DNA of 64,000 nt. It comes from Pantoea sp. RIT-PI-b. GTDB taxonomy: Bacteria; Pseudomonadota; Gammaproteobacteria; Enterobacterales; Enterobacteriaceae. Under the pieces are notes generated by a model. The model was not told where the DNA came from, did not search any database, and worked only from the letters and a program-made list of their open reading frames with translations. Below are positions 1 to 9,499 of the stretch, piece by piece (the first letter of the stretch is position 1; every line of letters begins with the position of its first letter). The DNA lies in NCBI RefSeq assembly GCF_001187905.1, contig NZ_LGIS01000016.1, positions 62,001-126,000 of the forward strand, written 5' to 3'. A program made the translations under genes and the position numbers.

Positions 1-638
<638 letters not shown>

Positions 639-660
639 TTACGGGTATAAACGAGGATTT

Positions 661-710
661 TGTAGGGTGCGCATGGATGCGCACATGGAGGCCATACATA
701 GCACCCTACA
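661..710. repeat. Nested palindromic intergenic repeat (GTGCGCAT type)
   Basis: Outer 10-base arms TGTAGGGTGC and GCACCCTACA enclose an inner palindrome TGCGCATGGATGCGCA. It lies between two convergent genes and could fold into a transcript-ending or -stabilising hairpin. It belongs to the dispersed family described in the findings. Confidence 0.75.
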
Positions 711-718
711 GAGCCAGA

Positions 719-2818
719 TTATGACCACCGACCGACAAAACGCTGTCGCTGCAGGATTTCCGCCTGGCGCGGCGTGGCAATTGGCCAGGCTTGCTGCGGG
801 AACAGATACAGCCGAATACTGAACAGATGAAACAGCGGCGTCAGTACCCGTTCATCGCGCTTCGCTAGCTGCTCCAGCATTAGCAGCAGCAAATCCAGTT
901 CATCCTGTAAATCCGCATGCGGCGGCGTTTGTAGCGATTTCAGACGTCGCTTCAGAAACAGCGCCAGCTCATGAAACATCTGTCCGCTATCCAGCTGATA
1001 GTGCTGCAGCAGCGCTTTATGCCGTGCGTAATAATCAAAGCTGTTGACGCCCAGCCACACTTCTTTGAGCAACATCCCGGCTGAGCGCATATCCGGATGC
1101 GGATCAAGCCGTAAACGCGGCAACACCACGTTAACCTTATCCAGCATCAGGCTAATAAAACGTTGTCGTCCCAACAGGGATGAACCATTACGCTCGGTCT
1201 CTTTAATAAAGCGCAGCAGCTCGCGCAGGCCTTGTCGCACCGCACGGCGCGCGGTCCAGGACGGCCGTTTATTGCGCATAATGGCGGGGGTGTTCACGGC
1301 GCTCCGCACGCCCCCCATCGTGGCGGTGGCATTGTTGATCAGTAGAACCAGATCGGGTTTCAAATGGTGACCCAGCCCAATAAAGCCGGGAATTTGAATC
1401 GCTACGCTCAGGCCAATCATATTGGTGGAGGGACGGGCGATCATCAGTGCAAGCATCATCAGGCCGGGCACGAGGCAGATCATCAACGCTTCAAACGAGG
1501 TGGCCTGTGGCAGCAACAGCGCCACATAAATCACGCTGATAATAATTGCGACGATAACGCCACGTACAAACAGCTTCATCGATGTCAGTGGCGTATCCTG
1601 GCTCGCCAGCAGCGAGCAGAGAATCGCCGCCATCACCGGCGCTGATGCGCCATCACGCCAACCCGATGCCATCCATAACAGACAGGATCCAAAGGTGGCG
1701 CAAAACGCGGTTAACGCCGAAAGTCTAATCAGCCCTTTGTCGAAAAAGCGGTGGGTGCGTTTGCCGCGCGCCAGCGTGGTGTCGCCAGAAAGATCGCTCA
1801 CCAATCCCCCGACACTTTGATATGCCCCGGCAATACGCACGAAATCCGCCAGCCGCTCCATTAATCCAGTGAACAGCAGCCAATTTTCCGTGGGCAACGC
1901 GCCCTGCTGCCATGCGGCGTTGAGTTCAGCCTGGCAGCCACTCAACGTCTGCTGGATCGCGCTGGTTTCCCCTAACGCTTCGCCGTCGTTTAACCAGTGC
2001 AGAAACAGTTGGAAAGTGTGCGCGACGTTTTCGGGAAAGGTGATTTGCAGGGTGGATAGGCGCTGCAGGCGCATCTCAATCGCCGTCAGCGTCGGAATTA
2101 AATAGGAGAGATGCTGGTATTGCACGCTCACCAGACGAATCAGCCGCCGCGCGGCATCTCCCTCATACACGCAGTGCGTGATCAGCACTTCCACCTGCTG
2201 TGGATGGGTCGCCATACGAATCAGAATGTCATCGCGCTCGGGCGAATTATCGCCCGGAATCCCGGACAGCAGGTCGCTGCAGAGCTTGCGCGCATTGAGA
2301 TACCAGTGACTGACGCTCTGCTCCAGTAGGCTACGCATCGATACCGGGAACAACAGCGCATGCACCAGGCTGCTGCAGACAATGCCGAGCGTGATCTCTT
2401 CGATGCGTGATATCACCGTACTGGTGATGGACAGCGGCGTAGCGACTTCCGGGAAACCCATGATCGCCGCGCTGTAACCGGCGAGCATAAACACATAACT
2501 TTTTGGCGTACGGTCATGCAGCGACAAATATAAGCAGACGCTGACCCATAACGAGACGCAGAAACAGAACAGCAACGGATGCTGTACCGTCGGTGGAAAA
2601 ATAAAGAAGATGAATACGCCGCCCAATAAGGTGCCCAGCAGGCGAAACACCGATTTAGAGATGGTCGAGGCTGAATAGAGCTGAGAAGCCAGCAGCACGG
2701 TGGTGACGGCCCAGGCGGGTTTATCCAGGTTGAGTTCCAGGGCGAGGTAGAGTGCCAGAAAGGCGGCCAGACAGGTTTTTACAGCAAAAAAAACGGCGTT
2801 TTTTGAAAACCACTGCAT
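719..2818 (-). CDS. FUSC/YccS-AaeB-type inner membrane protein
   Basis: A 699-residue protein with the duplicated layout of the fusaric acid resistance (FUSC) superfamily: a hydrophobic block of about six segments near residues 10-165, a soluble helical middle region, a second hydrophobic block near 365-500 and a long cytoplasmic helical tail. The motif LDKPAWAVTTVLL near residue 30 is typical of the first block (E/D-x-P-x-W-A). Relatives such as AaeB and YdhK export aromatic acids together with a membrane fusion protein; no such partner is next to this gene, so the substrate is unknown. The start at 2818 is the first Met of the frame and directly precedes the hydrophobic block. The gene is divergent from the yfiRNB operon. 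Confidence 0.8.
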   Translation of the reverse strand: MQWFSKNAVFFAVKTCLAAFLALYLALELNLDKPAWAVTTVLLASQLYSASTISKSVFRLLGTLLGGVFIFFIFPPTVQHPLLFCFCVSLWVSVCLYLSLHDRTPKSYVFMLAGYSAAIMGFPEVATPLSITSTVISRIEEITLGIVCSSLVHALLFPVSMRSLLEQSVSHWYLNARKLCSDLLSGIPGDNSPERDDILIRMATHPQQVEVLITHCVYEGDAARRLIRLVSVQYQHLSYLIPTLTAIEMRLQRLSTLQITFPENVAHTFQLFLHWLNDGEALGETSAIQQTLSGCQAELNAAWQQGALPTENWLLFTGLMERLADFVRIAGAYQSVGGLVSDLSGDTTLARGKRTHRFFDKGLIRLSALTAFCATFGSCLLWMASGWRDGASAPVMAAILCSLLASQDTPLTSMKLFVRGVIVAIIISVIYVALLLPQATSFEALMICLVPGLMMLALMIARPSTNMIGLSVAIQIPGFIGLGHHLKPDLVLLINNATATMGGVRSAVNTPAIMRNKRPSWTARRAVRQGLRELLRFIKETERNGSSLLGRQRFISLMLDKVNVVLPRLRLDPHPDMRSAGMLLKEVWLGVNSFDYYARHKALLQHYQLDSGQMFHELALFLKRRLKSLQTPPHADLQDELDLLLLMLEQLAKRDERVLTPLFHLFSIRLYLFPQQAWPIATPRQAEILQRQRFVGRWS

Positions 2819-3280
2819 GACACAAAGACCAGGATGTACTGAATGTTGCGTATCCTGCCAGAATGTAAAAAACCCTCACCCCGATAAATACGTCAAATTG
2901 TTTCGTAATCGAAAAACATGTTCATCAAACGCATTGTTAGCACGGATGAAACGTAAGCGTGGCTAATGGAGTTAGCCTGATGAGCCCCGTATTAGCGGCT
3001 AAAATGCCCACTACCCGCCGATTCACCTGTGGGAAACAGGGATCAGTTATCAGGCAAATAAATGTGTACTGGATCACACTTTGCTGTAGCCCGCCCTGTT
3101 GTTCTGGTTATCCATAAAATAATTTCGCGCATAAATCTCCCTGGTAAAAGCGACAGTGCGGGAAGAACGTTCGCCAGTAATGGCAAACGGAAGCATCAGT
3201 ACATTTTTAAGCGCAGCGATGTTAATATTTACGCGCTTAATCAGGCGCTGATCCTTGCGAAGAACTTTCGGGAACGCAGT
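2819..3280. other. Divergent intergenic region, FUSC gene / yfiR
   Basis: This 462-base gap carries the promoters for both flanking genes. The yfiR frame is open back to 3062, but the signal peptide of YfiR only makes sense from the ATG at 3281, so 3062-3280 is read here as untranslated leader. A CRP-like site lies at 3063-3078 (separate entry). No RNA gene or repeat was recognised. Confidence 0.5.
3063..3078 (+). promoter_or_regulatory. Candidate CRP site upstream of yfiR
   Basis: TGTGT-N6-TCACA matches nine of the ten bases of the CRP half-sites TGTGA-N6-TCACA. It lies about 200 bases before the chosen yfiR start, so it would act on a promoter between 3080 and 3280. Seen by eye only. Confidence 0.35.
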
Positions 3281-3841
3281 ATGTTATGTAAACAACTTCA
3301 TCATCGGCAAGCTGACTTGCTCCTCTCCCTGCTTCACGCCTGTAAGATTTTAATTAATGCCGTTTTTGTGCTGTTGTTTATTTCTCATGCGGCTTTTGCT
3401 GAAATAAAAGACGATAAAGCCAACCGTATTGTCAGCGGCATTATTAGTTTTACCCATTGGCCGGAATTAACCCGTGCCCCGCAACTCTGCGTATTCTCTT
3501 CGGCCCAGCATCTCTCCTTGCTGCCCAAAGCTGCGCCTGCGGCAACACCCTTCAGCGTGGTCTATTTGACCAATGAAAGCGAACTGGCGTTACAACACTG
3601 CGACGCGGTCTATTTCGGCGACCAGTCCCCGCAGCAACAGTTAGAACTGGCGAAACAATTCCAGGGCAAAGCCGTGCTGACGCTCGCGGAGAACAACGCA
3701 GACTGTACTGTTGGCGCCGCGTTCTGCCTGATCTTCAATACCGATCACACGCTGTTCTCCGTTAATCTTGATTCGCTTGCCCGCAGCGGCGTCAAGGTGA
3801 GTCCGGATGTGCTGTTGCTGTCGCGCAATGGAAGCAAATAA
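3281..3841 (+). CDS. yfiR: YfiR-family periplasmic repressor of diguanylate cyclase
   Basis: A periplasmic protein of about 186 residues (DUF4154). The start at 3281 puts the hydrophobic signal peptide (core ILINAVFVLLFISHAAFA, cleavage after AFA) near the N-terminus. Four cysteines follow in the mature part; the last two are spaced C-x6-C (DCTVGAAFC), as in the disulfide-bonded Pseudomonas YfiR. In the known system YfiR binds the periplasmic domain of the cyclase and keeps it off until envelope stress or YfiB relieves it. It is the first gene of a tight operon: one base separates its stop from the cyclase start. Identification rests on family features plus the three-gene order. Confidence 0.85.
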   Translation: MLCKQLHHRQADLLLSLLHACKILINAVFVLLFISHAAFAEIKDDKANRIVSGIISFTHWPELTRAPQLCVFSSAQHLSLLPKAAPAATPFSVVYLTNESELALQHCDAVYFGDQSPQQQLELAKQFQGKAVLTLAENNADCTVGAAFCLIFNTDHTLFSVNLDSLARSGVKVSPDVLLLSRNGSK

Positions 3842-3842
3842 G

Positions 3843-5057
3843 ATGAAATTCGAAAAATTAAGTCATGAAAAATCATCGATTCGTAATACGCTGCGCAAAA
3901 TTAGCACCATTAACTCTGCGGTTATTTTACTGCTGTGCTGGCTGTTGCTCTCGTCTACTTCCCTGCTGTTTATTAAAAGCTACGAGAAAAGAAATCTCGA
4001 GTTGATTGCCGCCACGCTCAGCACTACTTTGACTGCCGCCACGGTATTTGAAGACAGCTACGATGCGCATAATAAAATCGCGCGATTGGGCAATGAAGGG
4101 ATGTTCGACTCGGCGAAACTGGTGACGGACGATAACACCGTGTTGGTCGACTGGCATGATCAACAAGAACAAACCGGCTGGTTCTCGCGTTTATTGCGCG
4201 AGTGGATTTATCTCAAGCCGCTCACCGTTAATATCAACCACTCTGAAGCCACCGTCGGCATGCTGACGCTGGAAGGCACCGTAACCGGCGCTGCCGAATT
4301 TATTCGCTACTCGCTGATGATTTTGACCAGCGGTATGTTGTGCGTTTTAATTATCTCCTTCCTGCTGAGTGAATTCCTGCATCGCGGCATTCTCGCCACG
4401 CTGCGTAACATCACCAGCTCCATCCATTACGTGATTCAATCTGGCGATTTTTCCTTACGTATTCCGGAGAGCCCGACCCGCGAATTCCAACTATTTTCCG
4501 ATGACCTCAACTCGCTGCTGAGCGAAATGCAGACGCTGCAGACCTCGCTAATGCGAGATAATCGCTCGCTGGCCGCCAAAGCGCTGGAAGATCCGTTAAC
4601 CGGTCTGGCGAACCGCACGGCGTTTGTCGCTCAGCTCACCCGATTACTTGATCAACAATTTGCCAAAGAGCGCTTTGCCTTGCTGTTTCTTGATGGCGAT
4701 CGCTTCAAAAGCATCAACGATAACTGGGGCCACGCCGCCGGCGATGAAGTGCTGAAAGCCATTGGATCACGCCTCTCCTCTTTGGCTTATCAGCAGGATT
4801 TGGTCGCCCGCTTAGGTGGAGACGAGTTTGCCATGCTGGTAAGCAGCCGGGCCAGCGAGGCGCACCTGCAACTGCTGATGCAAGAGATTAATGAAAGCAT
4901 CAAGCATAAGATTGTGATTGCGGAAGGCACGCCGATCACCACGTCGGTGACCATTGGCTACGCCTGGTCGCAGCATGGCGACACGGTCGAGTCGATTCTG
5001 GAGCGCGCCGATATGAACATGTACAAAAACAAGGGAATGAGTAAGGTACGGATATGA
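3843..5057 (+). CDS. dgcN: Membrane diguanylate cyclase DgcN/YfiN (TpbB)
   Basis: A 404-residue inner-membrane GGDEF protein. One transmembrane segment lies near residues 22-40, then a periplasmic CHASE8-like sensor, a second membrane segment near 155-177, a HAMP linker and the GGDEF domain from about 250. The active-site signature RLGGDEFAML is intact, as is the DPLTGLANR start of the domain, so it should make c-di-GMP and promote biofilm. The inhibitory I-site position, normally RxxD five residues before GGDEF, reads YQQD, so product inhibition may be weak. The start at 3843 follows the yfiR stop by one base, with GGAAG as ribosome site. The stop overlaps yfiB by four bases. Confidence 0.9.
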   Translation: MKFEKLSHEKSSIRNTLRKISTINSAVILLLCWLLLSSTSLLFIKSYEKRNLELIAATLSTTLTAATVFEDSYDAHNKIARLGNEGMFDSAKLVTDDNTVLVDWHDQQEQTGWFSRLLREWIYLKPLTVNINHSEATVGMLTLEGTVTGAAEFIRYSLMILTSGMLCVLIISFLLSEFLHRGILATLRNITSSIHYVIQSGDFSLRIPESPTREFQLFSDDLNSLLSEMQTLQTSLMRDNRSLAAKALEDPLTGLANRTAFVAQLTRLLDQQFAKERFALLFLDGDRFKSINDNWGHAAGDEVLKAIGSRLSSLAYQQDLVARLGGDEFAMLVSSRASEAHLQLLMQEINESIKHKIVIAEGTPITTSVTIGYAWSQHGDTVESILERADMNMYKNKGMSKVRI

Positions 5058-5527
5058 AGATAAGAATTTTGCTGTTGATGGCGATGTTGGCGCTGGTCGG
5101 CTGCCAGTCAAAAGGACGTTTTACTGATGCGCAGATTGCGGCAATGCGTGATGCCGGTTTCAGTGAAAATAACGAGGGCTGGGGATTGGGCTTATCGGAC
5201 AAAATACTGTTTGGCGTCAACGAATCGGAACTGACGCCCGCCAGTAAAAATACCATTCAGACGATGGCAAAAAATCTGGCGACAACCGGCATTACCCATG
5301 TGCGCATTGATGGCCACACGGATAATTACGGTAAAGCGGATTACAACCAACAGCTGTCGTTGAAAAGAGCCAACGCCGTGGCGGCGCAGTGGGCGCAAGG
5401 CGCATCGATTTCGCGTGACACTATCGTTACGCGCGGCTTAGGCATGAGCGCGCCGGTCACCACGAATAATAGTGCGCAAGGCCGCGCCCAAAACCGCCGT
5501 GTAGCGATTGTGATTACCGCGCCGTAA
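5054..5527 (+). CDS. yfiB: YfiB OmpA-like outer membrane lipoprotein
   Basis: A 157-residue lipoprotein with lipobox LVGC (cysteine at residue 17) and a C-terminal OmpA-like peptidoglycan-binding domain (about residues 50-155; GHTDNYG and the following NQQLSLKRA helix). In the YfiBNR system YfiB sequesters YfiR at the outer membrane and so activates the cyclase. The ATG overlaps the dgcN stop (ATGA), showing translational coupling. The stop lies 14 bases inside the convergent uvsE gene, whose 3' end overlaps this one. Confidence 0.9.
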   Translation: MKIRILLLMAMLALVGCQSKGRFTDAQIAAMRDAGFSENNEGWGLGLSDKILFGVNESELTPASKNTIQTMAKNLATTGITHVRIDGHTDNYGKADYNQQLSLKRANAVAAQWAQGASISRDTIVTRGLGMSAPVTTNNSAQGRAQNRRVAIVITAP

Positions 5528-6488
5528 TCAATTGGCGCTCGAGCGCATAGTGATATAAACGGTCGCGCGCCAAATTCTTCATTTTTACTTCGCACATTAT
5601 ATCGAACGCATTAAACGACAGCGCCCAATCATTTAACGTCTGATTAAAGTAGTAATCAGAGTGGGCGCGAAGTTTCGACTTCGATATGGCTAAATCCTGC
5701 TGATCGGGAAAACCGTGATCGGGGATGATGCCTTCCTGAGCAATTGAATAATGCAGCACCGGTCGCACACCGCGCCATGACTCGTTGATCAGTGCGATGC
5801 GTTCATCATCGGCCTGAATATAGTGGTTCTCTTTCACCCAATGATGGTGAATATCCAGCACCACCGGGCAGAGATTGCGCGCCTGTAACACATCATCCAG
5901 CGAGCAGGAGATTTCATCATTCTCCACCGTCAGCATATTGCGCGCTTCCGGACTCAGGCGGAGAAACGCCGCGCGAAATCCATCAATCCCCTTTTTACCG
6001 TTCATATGGATGTTGATTTTGAAATCCTGGAACTGCCGGCCAAAGCCCATTAACACCGCGCAAGTGGCGTGATACTCCACATCCTCTATTGCCCGATCAA
6101 CCACGCCCTCATTATCGGACGCCAGCACCGTATATTGGCCGGGATGAAACGAGAGACGGATATGATGACTGCGCGCCAGATCACCGCAGCGGCGCAATAA
6201 CGGCGTGAGTTCGGCTAACAGTTCGCCATACAGCTGGGTTGCTTCAGGCACGGTATAGAGCGGCAACAGATCGCTGCCAATACGCATCATGCGGAGAGCC
6301 TCAGGTTCTTTCGCCAGCTGCTCAAGTGTCAAGTAGAGGTTTTGTAGATTGTTTTGCGCCAGCAGGTTCAGCAGCGTGATGCGTGCATCATCATCCAGAC
6401 TGAGAAAGCGCGTGCGGGTGGTACTTTTAAAGGGATACGGCTGTTTAGCCTGTTGATCCAGATACTTACAAGCAAAGCCTAATTTCAT
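5514..6488 (-). CDS. uvsE: UV damage endonuclease (UVDE/UvsE family)
   Basis: About 324 residues matching the UvsE TIM-barrel family: MKLGFACKYL start, LSFHPGQYTVL with metal-ligand histidine, INIHMNGKKG, LTVENDE, and VLDIHHHW. These enzymes nick DNA 5' to UV photoproducts and some other lesions, a repair route independent of UvrABC. The start at 6488 is preferred over the ATG four codons upstream because the GGGGGA between them is a good ribosome site for the second ATG. The gene is convergent with yfiB and overlaps it by 14 bases. It is absent from E. coli K-12 but known in some plant-associated and sun-exposed enterobacteria. Confidence 0.88.
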   Translation of the reverse strand: MKLGFACKYLDQQAKQPYPFKSTTRTRFLSLDDDARITLLNLLAQNNLQNLYLTLEQLAKEPEALRMMRIGSDLLPLYTVPEATQLYGELLAELTPLLRRCGDLARSHHIRLSFHPGQYTVLASDNEGVVDRAIEDVEYHATCAVLMGFGRQFQDFKINIHMNGKKGIDGFRAAFLRLSPEARNMLTVENDEISCSLDDVLQARNLCPVVLDIHHHWVKENHYIQADDERIALINESWRGVRPVLHYSIAQEGIIPDHGFPDQQDLAISKSKLRAHSDYYFNQTLNDWALSFNAFDIMCEVKMKNLARDRLYHYALERQLITAR

Positions 6489-6538
6489 TTTATCCCCCAT
6501 TTAATCAGCTTGAAAGCTTAGCTGTGATTGGGGAATGT

Positions 6539-6597
6539 GCCAGGTGCAGGATGCAGCTGCACCTGGCGCAAAGCGTAGGTCACCATTTATGGCGACC
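6539..6597. repeat. Two adjacent palindromic repeats
   Basis: First palindrome: GCCAGGTGCA (6539-6548) and TGCACCTGGC (6558-6567), perfect 10-base arms. Second: GGTCACCAT / ATGGCGACC at 6578-6597 with one mismatch. Both are of the dispersed families seen elsewhere in the window and sit between uvsE and the end of betT. Confidence 0.7.
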
Positions 6598-6605
6598 ACC
6601 ACAGG

Positions 6606-8636
6606 TTACACGTCCGGGAAGGTCATGCTGCTGCCCGGCGCTTCGCGATGCAGATGGATAAAGTTCAGGTGACGTTCGTACTGATCGAGAATATCGATGA
6701 TCACCTGCTCTTTGTTGTAATCCATCAAATCATTGCCCTGGCTGCCTTCCAGCAGGAAGGTTTCGAGGCGGTAGTAGGTCGATTTACCGCTGCGAGCGCG
6801 GTAGGTGAAGCCCGGGACCGAATACTGCTGAGGCCAGATCTGATAGACGAAGTCCTGCTCTTCACCCAGCAGCACGCGCAGATCCAGGTGGCCCAGCGGC
6901 TGCGCTTCATCGGGTTCAACGCGCTCCAGCGAAACACGTCCGCCGCGCAGTTCCAGCTCTTTCGCCACATCCTGCATCGCCGGGAACAGCACCTCTTCCA
7001 TCATTTTCTGCGTATAGCGCGTACCCGGATAGTTCATCAGGCGCGACAGGCGCTTCTTCCAGCTCAGACGATCGTTACTCGCCGGAATGTAAGGCGCAGT
7101 ATCGCGGCTGGCGCTGGCGCGGCGATGATCTTCGACCTTGAGCGATTTATACAAGCCGGCCATCACAAAGAAGATCACGAAGCTGAACGGTAAGCCCATG
7201 ATCACCGTGGCGTTCTGCAAGGCAGAAATGCCGTTGGTCATCAGCATGCCCATGGTCAGCACACCAATCGCTATCGACCAGAAGATACGCAGCCAGTTTG
7301 GCGCATCGCTATTGATGTCTTTCAGCTTCGAAGTGAAGTTACCCAGCACCAGCGAGCCCGAATCCGCCGAGGTCACGTAGAACAACATACCGGTGATGGT
7401 GGCAACCGAAGCACTGAGTTTAAACGCCGGATACTGCGCCAGCAGGCTGTAAAAACCACGCTCAGCATGCGCCATCACTTCCTGCGCAAAGCCCGCATCG
7501 CCGTGAATAATTTCATACAGCGCCGCGTTACCAAACACCGACAGCCACAGCAGCGTAAAGGTGAACGGAATAATCAGCGTGCCCAATACAAACTCACGAA
7601 TGGTACGGCCGCGCGAAATACGGGCGAGGAACAGACCGACAAACGGTGACCATGCCACCCACCAGGCCCAGAAGAACAGAGTCCAGCTGTTCATCCACTC
7701 TTTCGGTTGATCAAAAGCAAAGGTGTTGAGCGTCATGCCCATAAAGCGATTGACGTAGTCGCCGACGTTCAGCACCAGCGCGTTGAGCAGGAAATCCGTT
7801 TTGCCCATAAACAGCACGAACAGGATCAAGCCCAGCGCCAGTGCGACGTTGAGTTCCGACAGAATACGAATGCCTTTATCGACGCCGGAGGTCACTGAAA
7901 TGGTGGCGATAATCACCGACAGCACAATTAATGCCGCCTGGGCAGTGAATCCTTCGGGAATATCAAACAGCACGTTGAGGCCGTAGTTCAGCTGCACCAC
8001 ACCAATCCCTAACGTGGTCGCGATACCAAAGATGGTACCGATAACCGCGGCGATATCTACGGTATGGCCAATCGGGCCATTAATGCGTTTGCCGAAAATG
8101 GGGTAGAGCGCCGAGCGGATGGTAAGCGGCAGGTTGTAACGATAGCTAAAGTAGCCGAGCGCAATACCCATCAACGCATACATCGACCAGCCAGTAACGC
8201 CATAGTGGAACAGCGTCCACACCATCGCCTGGCGCGCGGCTTCCATGGTCTGCCCGGCCCCTTCTGGCGGCTGCATGTACTGCGTTACCGGTTCGGCAAC
8301 TGAGAAGAACATCAGGTCAATCCCGATGCCAGCGGCAAACAGCATTGCTGACCAGCTCAGCAGGCTGAATTCAGGTTTGGATTGCTCCGGTCCGAGCTTG
8401 ATCGCCCCATAGCGTGAGCACGCCATATAGACCACGAACACGATATACACCGTGGCAGCGAGCATGTAGTACCAGCCAAACGTGGAGGTGACCCAATTCA
8501 CGGTGGTCTGTATCCAGTTGGCAGCTAATTCGCTGTAAAAAATCGTGACAAGTGAAAATGTCAGAATCAGTCCGGCTGAGGTGAAGAACACCACAGGATT
8601 GATTCTGTCTTTTTCACTGGCAGGTGGATTAATCAT
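6606..8636 (-). CDS. betT: High-affinity choline transporter BetT (BCCT family, long form)
   Basis: A 676-residue betaine/choline/carnitine transporter with about twelve membrane segments in the first 510 residues, the BCCT tryptophan signature FFWAWWVAWSPFVG and the following RISRGRTIREF loop. A hydrophilic C-terminal domain of about 150 residues follows, as in E. coli BetT (677 residues), where it is needed for osmotic activation. It imports choline for conversion to glycine betaine by the divergent betIBA genes. GAGG six bases before the ATG supports the start. A BetI-like operator lies in the 256-base divergent promoter region. A second, shorter BetT is encoded at 50822-52396. Confidence 0.93.
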   Translation of the reverse strand: MINPPASEKDRINPVVFFTSAGLILTFSLVTIFYSELAANWIQTTVNWVTSTFGWYYMLAATVYIVFVVYMACSRYGAIKLGPEQSKPEFSLLSWSAMLFAAGIGIDLMFFSVAEPVTQYMQPPEGAGQTMEAARQAMVWTLFHYGVTGWSMYALMGIALGYFSYRYNLPLTIRSALYPIFGKRINGPIGHTVDIAAVIGTIFGIATTLGIGVVQLNYGLNVLFDIPEGFTAQAALIVLSVIIATISVTSGVDKGIRILSELNVALALGLILFVLFMGKTDFLLNALVLNVGDYVNRFMGMTLNTFAFDQPKEWMNSWTLFFWAWWVAWSPFVGLFLARISRGRTIREFVLGTLIIPFTFTLLWLSVFGNAALYEIIHGDAGFAQEVMAHAERGFYSLLAQYPAFKLSASVATITGMLFYVTSADSGSLVLGNFTSKLKDINSDAPNWLRIFWSIAIGVLTMGMLMTNGISALQNATVIMGLPFSFVIFFVMAGLYKSLKVEDHRRASASRDTAPYIPASNDRLSWKKRLSRLMNYPGTRYTQKMMEEVLFPAMQDVAKELELRGGRVSLERVEPDEAQPLGHLDLRVLLGEEQDFVYQIWPQQYSVPGFTYRARSGKSTYYRLETFLLEGSQGNDLMDYNKEQVIIDILDQYERHLNFIHLHREAPGSSMTFPDV

Positions 8637-8688
8637 CGATTACCTCTGGTTAATTTCCTGTAATTCATGCCAATAAAGCCCGTTTTAG

Positions 8689-8753
8689 TCGCCATTGATG
8701 GCGATCCTGCGCGGGAAAGTGCGGTTTTCGTTGGGTGCGCGTTAATGCACACC
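8689..8753. repeat. Palindromic repeats in betT-betI promoter region
   Basis: TCGCCATTGATGGCGA at 8689-8704 is a perfect palindrome of the GGCGA type, and GGTGCGC..GCACACC at 8734-8753 is an imperfect one of the GTGCGC type. Unusually for this family they lie in a divergent promoter region. Confidence 0.6.
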
Positions 8754-8824
8754 TGCTGAGTTCCTTTCAACTCACCGCTCCGTTTTTGTAACAAACGAAG
8801 CACAGCATCCTAACAAATTTCTTT

Positions 8825-8846
8825 TTTATATTGAACGTGCAATCAA
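8825..8846. promoter_or_regulatory. Probable BetI operator (bet locus 1)
   Basis: Core TTGAACGTGCAATCAA at 8831-8846 differs by one base (G for T at 8840) from the corresponding half of the perfect palindrome at bet locus 2 (TTGAACGTTCAA core), though the left flank is degenerate. It sits 46 bases before betI, where BetI would repress both betT and betIBA until choline is present. Confidence 0.6.
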
Positions 8847-8892
8847 AAAAAGTTTTAATAGTGTCCTTACATTGCGGTGGAGCTGGAGTTTT

Positions 8893-9486
8893 ATGCCAAA
8901 GGTGGGAATGCAGCCGATTCGTCGTCGGCAACTGATTGATGCGACCCTGAGCACCATTAACGAAGTCGGGATCAACGACGCCACCATTGCGCAGATTGCG
9001 CGCCGTGCTGGCGTATCGACGGGCATCATCAGCCACTACTTCAAAGACAAGAACGGTCTGCTGGAAGCGACGATGCGCGACGTAACGCGTCAGCTGCGTG
9101 ATGCGGTCGCAGCAAGGTTGAAGCCGCTGGCCGATGCCAGCACCGAAGCGCGTCTGGTGGCGATTGTGGAAGGCAACTTTGATGATTCGCAGGTGCACAG
9201 CGCCGCGATGAAAGCCTGGTTAGATTTTTGGGCTAGCAGCATGCATCAACCACAGCTCGGACGCCTGGAACGCGTCAGCAGTCGTCGACTGTTTTCCACG
9301 CTGGCTGCCGAGTTTCGTCGCGCAATTCCCCGTGAGCAGGCGCGTCTGGCGGCACATGGCCTCGCCTCGCTGATTGATGGCCTGTGGCTGCGCGCCGCGT
9401 TAAGTGGCAAACCGTTCGATTTAGCCATCGCCAGAAGGCTTACCACCCAATTCATTCGTCAGCAGTTGGCTGACCAGAATCACTGA
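8893..9486 (+). CDS. betI: Choline-responsive repressor BetI (TetR family)
   Basis: A 197-residue TetR-family regulator very close to E. coli Bet[20 protein letters not shown], then the helix-turn-helix [18 protein letters not shown]. The C-terminal ligand domain keeps the [10 protein letters not shown] and [15 protein letters not shown] stretches. The ATG at 8893 matches the start of the E. coli protein and has GGAG nearby; the longer frame from 8872 has no similarity. BetI represses the bet genes and is released by choline. It begins betIBA, with betB 13 bases downstream. Confidence 0.95.
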   Translation: MPKVGMQPIRRRQLIDATLSTINEVGINDATIAQIARRAGVSTGIISHYFKDKNGLLEATMRDVTRQLRDAVAARLKPLADASTEARLVAIVEGNFDDSQVHSAAMKAWLDFWASSMHQPQLGRLERVSSRRLFSTLAAEFRRAIPREQARLAAHGLASLIDGLWLRAALSGKPFDLAIARRLTTQFIRQQLADQNH

Positions 9487-9499
9487 GGAAGGAGAAATC

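Noticed and set aside
3062-3280. Longer YfiR reading frame upstream of 3281
   Set aside because: It would put about 73 residues before the signal peptide and overlaps a CRP-like site; the ATG at 3281 gives a normal exported protein.
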